Shown: positions 1 to 4,735 of the stretch, one piece after another | Numbering within the stretch: position 1 is the first letter of the stretch | How the letters are laid out: each line of letters starts with the position of its first letter | Source: Actinomycetota bacterium | GTDB taxonomy: Bacteria > Actinomycetota > Acidimicrobiia > Acidimicrobiales > Ilumatobacteraceae | Direction of reading: 5' to 3' | DNA: 6,236 nt | Assembly: GCA_005787025.1 (NCBI GenBank) | Contig: SYCH01000012.1 | Span: forward strand, 1-6,236 | Notes under the pieces: model-generated | Seen by the model: the letters and a program-made list of their open reading frames with translations, nothing else | Databases searched by the model: none | What the model was told of the DNA's origin: nothing | Made by a program: the position numbers and the translations under genes

Positions 1-870
1 CTTGCCGCCGAACTGCGCACCGATGCCGGTTTCCTGCGACAGCTTCAGGATGCGCTGTTCCATGTCGAGGTCGCGGAAGCCGTGGCCCAACGTCGAACCC
101 TCGGTGGGCAGCGAATCCAGGTAGCGCGCGCTGGCGAGCTTCGCGGTCTCCACGGCGTGCTCGGCCGATGTGCCACCGATGACCACGGCCAGGTGAGACG
201 GCGGGCAGGCCGCGGTGCCGAGCGATTTCATCGTCTCGAACAACCCCGGGAAGAGCGACCTGTCGTTCAGCAAGGCCTTGGTTTCCTGAAATAAGTCGGT
301 CTTGTTCGCGCTGCCGCCACCCTTGGCCAGGAACAGGAACTTGTACGCGTCACCGTCGATGGCGTTGATCTTGATCTCGGCCGGCAGGTTGTTGCCGGTG
401 TTCACCTCGTCGTACATGGTGAGCGGCGCCATCTGGCTGTAGCGCAGGTTGCTGGTGAGGTACGTGTTGTACACGCCGCGCGCGATGGCTTCCTCGTCGC
501 CACCTCCGGTGAACACGAACTGACCCTTCTTCGCCTTCACGATGGCGGTACCGGTGTCCTGGCACATGGGCAACACACCGCTGGCCGAGATGGCCGCGTT
601 CTTCAACAGGTCGAGCGCGACGAAACGATCGTTGTCGCTGGCCTCGGGGTCGTCGAGGATGTTGCGCAACTGTTGCAGGTGCCCGGGTCGCAGGAAGTGC
701 GCGATGTCACGCATGGCCTCCTCGGTGATGCGGGTGAGCGCCGCGGGGCTGACCTTCAGGAATCGTCCCTCGGGGGTGTCGAACGAGGACACGCCATCGG
801 TTGTGACCAAGCGATACGGCGTGTCGTCCTTGCCCAACGGCAGGATCTCGGTGAACTCGAACTCGGGCAT
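1..870 (-). CDS. fumA: Class I (FumA/FumB-type, iron-sulfur) fumarate hydratase, N-terminal 290 residues; C-terminus beyond left edge
   Basis: Reversible hydration of fumarate to (S)-malate in the TCA cycle; a cytoplasmic [4Fe-4S] hydro-lyase. The translation from ATG 870 aligns by memory with E. coli FumA from its first residues: an N-terminal PLGKDDTPY segment (FumA has PLKKDDTEY), then DPEASDNDRFVAL, LPMCQDTGTA, TGGGDEEAIARGVYNTYL, LAKGGGSANKT, LGTAACPPSH, VIGGTSAE, LPTEGS and GAQFGGK at the window edge. Cys103 (CQDTGT) and Cys222 (ACPP) correspond to two of the three cluster ligands (FumA Cys105 and Cys224). The third ligand (FumA Cys318) and the C-terminal domain lie outside the window. 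The start is chosen because it matches the family N-terminus almost residue for residue. No Shine-Dalgarno is visible, but a TANNNT hexamer sits 6 bases upstream, which fits leaderless initiation. The gene follows the TSUP gene by 41 bases on the same strand. Leu193 is a TTA codon, rare in this window. The family is secure; the symbol is by similarity to the two-domain class I enzymes. Confidence 0.95.
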   Translation of the reverse strand, partial: MPEFEFTEILPLGKDDTPYRLVTTDGVSSFDTPEGRFLKVSPAALTRITEEAMRDIAHFLRPGHLQQLRNILDDPEASDNDRFVALDLLKNAAISASGVLPMCQDTGTAIVKAKKGQFVFTGGGDEEAIARGVYNTYLTSNLRYSQMAPLTMYDEVNTGNNLPAEIKINAIDGDAYKFLFLAKGGGSANKTDLFQETKALLNDRSLFPGLFETMKSLGTAACPPSHLAVVIGGTSAEHAVETAKLASARYLDSLPTEGSTLGHGFRDLDMEQRILKLSQETGIGAQFGGK

Positions 871-875
871 ACCGT

Positions 876-896
876 CACGCTACGCCCACCAGCGTG
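876..896. repeat. Short inverted repeat in the TSUP-fumarase gap, possible operator
   Basis: CACGCT (876-881) and AGCGTG (891-896) are perfect 6-base inverted arms separated by 9 bases. The arm nearer the fumarase overlaps the putative TAGCGT -10 hexamer and ends 5 bases before the start codon. It could be a dimer-binding operator over that promoter. If the gap is transcribed from the upstream genes it could instead form a hairpin in the leader. Arms of this length occur by chance in GC-rich DNA, so confidence is low. There is no T tract, so it is not an intrinsic terminator. Confidence 0.25.
877..882 (-). promoter_or_regulatory. Putative -10 element for leaderless transcription of the fumarase gene
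   Basis: Read on the minus strand, TAGCGT lies exactly 6 bases before the fumarase ATG (spacer gacggt). This is the TANNNT-N6/7-RTG arrangement typical of leaderless transcripts in actinobacteria, where transcription starts at the first base of the start codon. The gap has no purine-rich Shine-Dalgarno, which fits. No convincing -35 hexamer is seen 17 bases further upstream. It is a pattern match only and needs 5' end mapping. Confidence 0.35.
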
Positions 897-911
897 TCGT
901 TGCCCAGCCCT

Positions 912-1664
912 TCAGAGGGCGGTCTGCAGAACCAACAACAGCGCCGAAACGGCGCACATCACCAGGATCAGTGGTCGCATCACCGCGGACGACATGTGGC
1001 GCGCCAACACGCTCGACAACGGCAGCCCGGCCACCACACCGGGCAGGATGACCGCCGTCAACGCCAACTCGTGACGGCCGATCTCGCCCGACAGCATGAA
1101 GCCGGTCACGGTGATGACCACGCCGATGCTGAAGAATGCCGCGATGGTGGCGCGCACCGTTCGGGGGTCGCCGTCTTTGTAGACCAAGGCCATCGGCGGC
1201 CCGCCGATGGAGGTGACCGTGCCCATGAACCCGCTGGCGAAACCGGCACTGGTGAGCGTGGTGGCGGTCGTGGGCACTACTTGTCCGCGCCGCGAGGTGA
1301 CCACCGAGATGATCACGGCGACGGCCACCGACGAGGCGACGGCGTAGGCCAGTAAGTCCTCGTTCATGGCGCGCAACGCCACCAGCCCGATGAACACGCC
1401 CGGGAACCGGCCCAGGATCGCCCACTTGAACCCGGAGGCGTCGATGTGCGCGCGATCGCGGATGGCCACGCCGAAGGTCAGGGGCACGACGGCCAGCATC
1501 ATGGCCACCGGTACGAACGAATGGTCGATCATGGCGAACAACGGAGAGGTGAGCATGCCCAAGCCGAAACCCAACGACCCTTGAACGCTGGAGCCGATCA
1601 GCGCCAACGCGGTGCACAACAACACCATGGGCAACGACAGGCCGGCGACGTCGAAGCCGATCAT
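912..1664 (-). CDS. TSUP family (TauE/SafE, DUF81) membrane permease, probable sulfur-compound/anion exporter
   Basis: A 250-residue, strongly hydrophobic protein with about seven or eight membrane segments. TSUP proteins move small anions, mostly sulfur-containing or organic acids such as sulfite, sulfoacetate or thiosulfate, across the cytoplasmic membrane. The two family half-repeats are visible: QGSLGFGLGMLTSPLFA at about residues 28-44 and GFASGFMGTVTSIGGPPMAL at 141-160, the latter with the characteristic G-x-GGPP element. The short charged loops (RDRAH near 69-73, TSRRGQ near 123-128, KDGDPRTVR near 163-171) separate membrane segments. The length is normal for the family. The ATG at 1664 is favoured because it is preceded by GAAGGA at 6-base spacing, shares its A with the hrpB stop (TGATG), and the protein then begins directly with a family-like N-terminus. 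The frame stays open far upstream, but only antisense-like low-complexity sequence lies there. Leu104 is a TTA codon. The substrate cannot be predicted from the sequence. Confidence 0.9.
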   Translation of the reverse strand: MIGFDVAGLSLPMVLLCTALALIGSSVQGSLGFGLGMLTSPLFAMIDHSFVPVAMMLAVVPLTFGVAIRDRAHIDASGFKWAILGRFPGVFIGLVALRAMNEDLLAYAVASSVAVAVIISVVTSRRGQVVPTTATTLTSAGFASGFMGTVTSIGGPPMALVYKDGDPRTVRATIAAFFSIGVVITVTGFMLSGEIGRHELALTAVILPGVVAGLPLSSVLARHMSSAVMRPLILVMCAVSALLLVLQTAL

Positions 1665-4168
1665 CAGCGGTCCTTCATTCTCTTGGGGTCGGCGTTGGCC
1701 GGGTCGTCGGGCCATTGGTGTTTCGGATAACGACCCGCCATGTCCTTGCGCACGTCGGCCCAACTGCCGGCCCAGAAGCCGGGCAGGTCGGCGGTCACCT
1801 GCACGGGTCGATCGGCGGGCGACAACAGGTGCAACACCAACGGCACGCGACCGTCGGCGACGGTGGGATGCATCTTGGTGCCGAACAGATCCTGCACGCG
1901 CACCCGCACCACCGGCGCGGTGCCCTCGGCCACGGCGGTGGCGTAGTCGAGCGACAACGAGCGACCCGACGCCAGTTCGATGCGCGTCGGGGCCAGTTCG
2001 TCCAGACGCGCGCCCTCGGGCCACGGCAGCTGCGAGCGCAACAACATGGCCAGATCGAGCGACTTCAGTTCCGACACCGACGTCATGCCCACCAGATACG
2101 GACGCAACCACTCGTCGATGTTGGACAGCAACGTCCTGTCGCTCCAGTCGGGCCAGGACTCACCCAGTTCGCGACGCAGGAAGTTCACCCGCGCGCGCAG
2201 TTCGCCGGTGGCGTGGCCCCACGGCAACTCGGCCAGTCGTGTGGACACGACGCGTTCCATCAACGCGTCGACGGCGGGGTCACCGGGGGAGGGGCGCCGG
2301 GTCTCCTCGCTCAGACGCATCTTGTCCAGACGCACCACCACGCGCTCGACGATGTCGCGACGTTCCTTGTCCCACGTCACCGTTCTCTCGTCGACCACGT
2401 CGTCGCGCAACACCCGGGAGATGACCGCGTGGTCCACCGGAGCGCACGAACGAACGCGCGCGTTCTTGCGATCACCGTCCAGATCGGCGGCCACCACGAA
2501 CGTCTCGTGGGCGAGGGCGTCGGTGGGGCGGAACCACGCCGCCGAGCCCGTGCGCAACTGGTACTGGCCGGGCTGGCGTCGCACGGCGAGACGGTCGGGG
2601 TAGGCCAGCAACAGAACTCGCCCGCAGTGGTCGGCGTCGACGTCGCTCCAATCGAGACGCGAACCCGTGCGGCGCGACAGGTCCTCGGCGCGTTCACGTA
2701 CCCGTGCACACCCGCGGCGGTCGGCTCGATCGTCGTGGATCTCGCCGGTCACCATCTGCACGCGCAACGCGATGTCGACGGGCAGATCGTCGGGTCGTCC
2801 GCGCATCACATCGCGATCGTCCAACAACGCGGCCACCACGCAGGCCAGTCCGCGATCGCCGGGGTCGGACTCACCGATCATGCGCGCCAGACGCGGGTGC
2901 ACCGGCACGTTCGACATGCGTCGACCCATCTCGGTGAGACGACCGTCGTGGTCGAGGGCCCCGAGCATGGTGAGCAACTCGGTGGCCTGTTTCACCGCGC
3001 CGCTCGGTGGCGCGTCGATGAAGGCCAGTTCGTCGATCGGGGTTCCCCACGCGGCGAGTTCCAACACCAGTCCCGACAGATCCACCTGCGTGATCTCGGC
3101 GTCCAGGTGTGCGCGACGACTGCCGTGCTCGATCTTGCTCCACAGTCGGTACGCCACCCCGGGGCCCAAGCGACCGGCACGACCGGCGCGTTGCTCGGCC
3201 GAGGCCCGCGAGGTGGGAATGGTGGTGAGACGACTCATGCCCGTGCGTTGGTCGTAGCGCGGCACGCGCGCTTGACCGGCGTCCACCACGATGCTGACAC
3301 CGTCCACGGTGAGGCTGGTTTCGGCGATGTCGGTGCTCACCACCACGCGACGTCGACCCGACGGTGACGGCGCGAGGGCGCGGTCCTGGTCGGCCAACGA
3401 CAACGCACCCGCCAACGGGTGAACGTCCACGTTCGACGGCACTCGCCCTTCCAAACCCTGCACCACGCGATTGATCTCGGCGATGCCGGGCATGAACACC
3501 AACACGTCGCCCTCGTCGTCGCGCAGCGCGCGGCCGACCACGTCCACCACCGCGTCGTCCAGACGTTGTTGTTTGCCCATGGGCGCCCACTTCACGTCGA
3601 CGGGGAACTGTCGACCGTCGCTGGTGATCACCGGAGTGTCGTCGCCCAGCACGCGCAGCAATCCCTTGGTGTCGGCGGTGGCCGACATCGCGAGCACGCG
3701 CAGGTCGGGTCGCAGCAAACGACGCGCGTCGAGGGCCAACGCCAAACCCAGGTCGGTGGGCAGGTTGCGCTCGTGCACCTCGTCGAAGATCACCAGTGCG
3801 GTTCCGGCGAGGCTCGGATCGTTCTGCAGGCGACGCGTGAGGATGCCCTCGGTGACCACCTCGATGCGCGTGTTCGCCCCGATACGGCGTTCGTCGCGGG
3901 TCTGGTAGCCCACCAACCCGCCCGGTTCCTCGCCGATCAGTGACGCCAGTCGCCGGGCCGCCGCGCGCGCCGCCAGTCGTCGAGGTTCCAGCATCACGAT
4001 GCGACCACCGTCGATCCATGGTTGATCGATCAACCGCAACGGGACGAGCGTGGTCTTGCCGGCGCCCGGTGGTGCCACCAACACGGCGCACCAGTGATCG
4101 TTCAGTGCGGTTCGCAGGTCGTCGACGACGTCCTCGACGGGAAGGTCGGTGAGCGGAGTCAGAGTCAG
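1664..4168 (-). CDS. hrpB: ATP-dependent DEAH-box RNA helicase HrpB (CTG start proposed)
   Basis: An 834-residue superfamily 2 DEAH/RHA helicase; cytoplasmic, NTP-driven, RNA-unwinding family whose bacterial role is poorly defined. Numbering from the proposed CTG 4168: Walker A APPGAGKT (32-39), LEPRRLAAR of motif Ia (about 60-68), VVTEGILTR of motif Ib (about 104-112), DEVH Walker B (129-132), SAT motif III (162-164), STDIAETSLT motif V (about 278-287) and QRAGRAGR motif VI (326-333). A helicase-associated region follows, and the HrpB-specific C-terminus is complete, with LHLLSPADRPVQVT, FWAGSW and GRYPKHQWPDDP (812-823). E. coli HrpB is 809 residues and ends almost identically. Start: the only in-frame ATG, GTG or TTG between the stop at 4202-4204 and Walker A is GTG 4084, which would leave three residues before the P-loop and drop the conserved LPVEDVVDDLRTAL segment that aligns with E. 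coli LPVAAVLPELLTAL. CTG 4168 restores it and overlaps the upstream TGA as CTGA. The product and stop are certain; the start is inferred. Confidence 0.9.
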   Translation of the reverse strand: MTLTPLTDLPVEDVVDDLRTALNDHWCAVLVAPPGAGKTTLVPLRLIDQPWIDGGRIVMLEPRRLAARAAARRLASLIGEEPGGLVGYQTRDERRIGANTRIEVVTEGILTRRLQNDPSLAGTALVIFDEVHERNLPTDLGLALALDARRLLRPDLRVLAMSATADTKGLLRVLGDDTPVITSDGRQFPVDVKWAPMGKQQRLDDAVVDVVGRALRDDEGDVLVFMPGIAEINRVVQGLEGRVPSNVDVHPLAGALSLADQDRALAPSPSGRRRVVVSTDIAETSLTVDGVSIVVDAGQARVPRYDQRTGMSRLTTIPTSRASAEQRAGRAGRLGPGVAYRLWSKIEHGSRRAHLDAEITQVDLSGLVLELAAWGTPIDELAFIDAPPSGAVKQATELLTMLGALDHDGRLTEMGRRMSNVPVHPRLARMIGESDPGDRGLACVVAALLDDRDVMRGRPDDLPVDIALRVQMVTGEIHDDRADRRGCARVRERAEDLSRRTGSRLDWSDVDADHCGRVLLLAYPDRLAVRRQPGQYQLRTGSAAWFRPTDALAHETFVVAADLDGDRKNARVRSCAPVDHAVISRVLRDDVVDERTVTWDKERRDIVERVVVRLDKMRLSEETRRPSPGDPAVDALMERVVSTRLAELPWGHATGELRARVNFLRRELGESWPDWSDRTLLSNIDEWLRPYLVGMTSVSELKSLDLAMLLRSQLPWPEGARLDELAPTRIELASGRSLSLDYATAVAEGTAPVVRVRVQDLFGTKMHPTVADGRVPLVLHLLSPADRPVQVTADLPGFWAGSWADVRKDMAGRYPKHQWPDDPANADPKRMKDR
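1671..1676 (-). promoter_or_regulatory. Ribosome binding site of the TSUP gene
   Basis: GAAGGA on the minus strand lies 6 bases before ATG 1664 and is inside the last codons of hrpB. It is the only clear Shine-Dalgarno in the window. It fixes the TSUP start against the longer open frame that runs up to about 2111, and supports translation of TSUP from the same mRNA as hrpB. Confidence 0.75.
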
Positions 4169-4668
4169 CCGAGTGCGGGAGTGCCGGCGAACGCCGTGGG
4201 ATCACCGAGGCCGGGGATGGCCGGCGCGGTCCACGACGTGACGTCGGCGATGACCTTGGACACCGCGCGCCATTCGCCGGGGCTCCACCCCTCGGCCGCG
4301 GCCGGGATGGTTCCGTCGGCGCGAACGAACACCAGCGCGGGAAGCGTGGACAGACCGAAGGCTCTCACGGCGGCGCGATCGGGGTCGGTGAACACCAGGA
4401 ATTCCTTGGCCAAGGGGCCGAGGAATTTTCGGGTTTCGTCGGCCGAGGCCGTGACGATGAGATTGGTGCGAACCGCGGCCCCGGAGAACGCGTGCAACAC
4501 GCGCGCCGCGGTCTTCAGGATCCAGGAGCTCTCGTTCGTGTACGGGTCGAGTACCACCGAGGCCAGGTGGAAGGTGGTCAGCCACTCACTGAGCGGACGC
4601 GCCGGGAAACCGTCGCCTTCCAGCGAGAGGGGCTCGAGGATCAGATCGGGGGAAGGGGTCGATGCCAC
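4165..4668 (-). CDS. Small thioredoxin-fold protein lacking all cysteines
   Basis: A 167-residue soluble protein without signal peptide or membrane segment. The pattern fits a thioredoxin fold: a strand ASVVLDPYTNESSW (36-49) where thioredoxins have the strand and CXXC turn; a helix KTAARVLHAFSG (52-63); a strand NLIVTA; EFLVFTDPDRAAVRAFGL (89-106), which resembles the thioredoxin VDxDxxxxxAxxFGV segment; then STLPALVFVRADG (107-119), the cis-proline loop (Pro110) and following strand; and GWSPGEWRAVSKVIADV as the last helix. The CXXC is replaced by TNESS and there is no cysteine anywhere, so redox catalysis is excluded; a binding or scaffold role is inferred. The start GTG 4668 has no Shine-Dalgarno but has TACCGT 7 bases upstream, suggesting leaderless initiation. 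Its stop overlaps the proposed hrpB start by 4 bases, so the two are probably coupled and may be functionally linked. I recognise no named family; the fold call is moderate, the ORF call strong. Confidence 0.75.
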   Translation of the reverse strand: MASTPSPDLILEPLSLEGDGFPARPLSEWLTTFHLASVVLDPYTNESSWILKTAARVLHAFSGAAVRTNLIVTASADETRKFLGPLAKEFLVFTDPDRAAVRAFGLSTLPALVFVRADGTIPAAAEGWSPGEWRAVSKVIADVTSWTAPAIPGLGDPTAFAGTPALG

Positions 4669-4735
4669 GCAGAGAACGGTAGCCCAGCCGACGCCGAACG
4701 CCCCAACACCGGCGCGGTTTCGACGTCCGAATCGG
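4669..4735. other. 67-base intergenic gap between peptidase and thioredoxin-like genes
   Basis: The largest gap in the window. Apart from the putative -10 hexamer described separately, it contains only a 5-base inverted repeat (CGCCG at 4692-4696, CGGCG at 4710-4714) with a long loop and no following T tract, so no intrinsic terminator for the peptidase gene is supported. Read-through from the peptidase gene is therefore possible. Confidence 0.5.
4676..4681 (-). promoter_or_regulatory. Putative -10 element for leaderless transcription of the thioredoxin-like gene
   Basis: TACCGT on the minus strand lies 7 bases before GTG 4668, again matching TANNNT-N6/7-RTG. A weak TTGGGG lies about 19 bases upstream as a possible -35. 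The 67-base gap has no Shine-Dalgarno. If real, this promoter would start the unit thioredoxin-like protein, hrpB and TSUP independently of the peptidase gene. Confidence 0.35.

Noticed and set aside
880..1355. Several plus- and minus-strand open frames over the TSUP gene and TSUP-fumarase junction
   Set aside because: All are shadows with biased composition and no recognisable domain; the TSUP half-repeats are in the accepted frame.
1665..2111. An N-terminal extension of the TSUP protein to about 2111
   Set aside because: It overlaps the conserved HrpB C-terminus, reads as low-complexity Arg/Gly/Ala sequence, and the ATG at 1664 has its own Shine-Dalgarno and a family-like N-terminus.
1715..3367. 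A 550-residue open frame on the plus strand, antisense to hrpB
   Set aside because: It lies wholly opposite a helicase with intact motifs, its translation is rich in His, Gly, Arg, Val and Gln without any domain or hydrophobic pattern, and such frames arise from GC-biased third positions in high-GC genes.
2871..4205. A 444-residue minus-strand frame inside hrpB
   Set aside because: Arginine-rich shadow of the helicase in another frame. I also considered it as evidence of a frameshift at the hrpB start, but the helicase frame is continuous from CTG 4168 through the P-loop.
4692..4714. Possible intrinsic terminator after the peptidase gene
   Set aside because: Only a 5-base stem with a long loop and no T tract on the transcribed strand.
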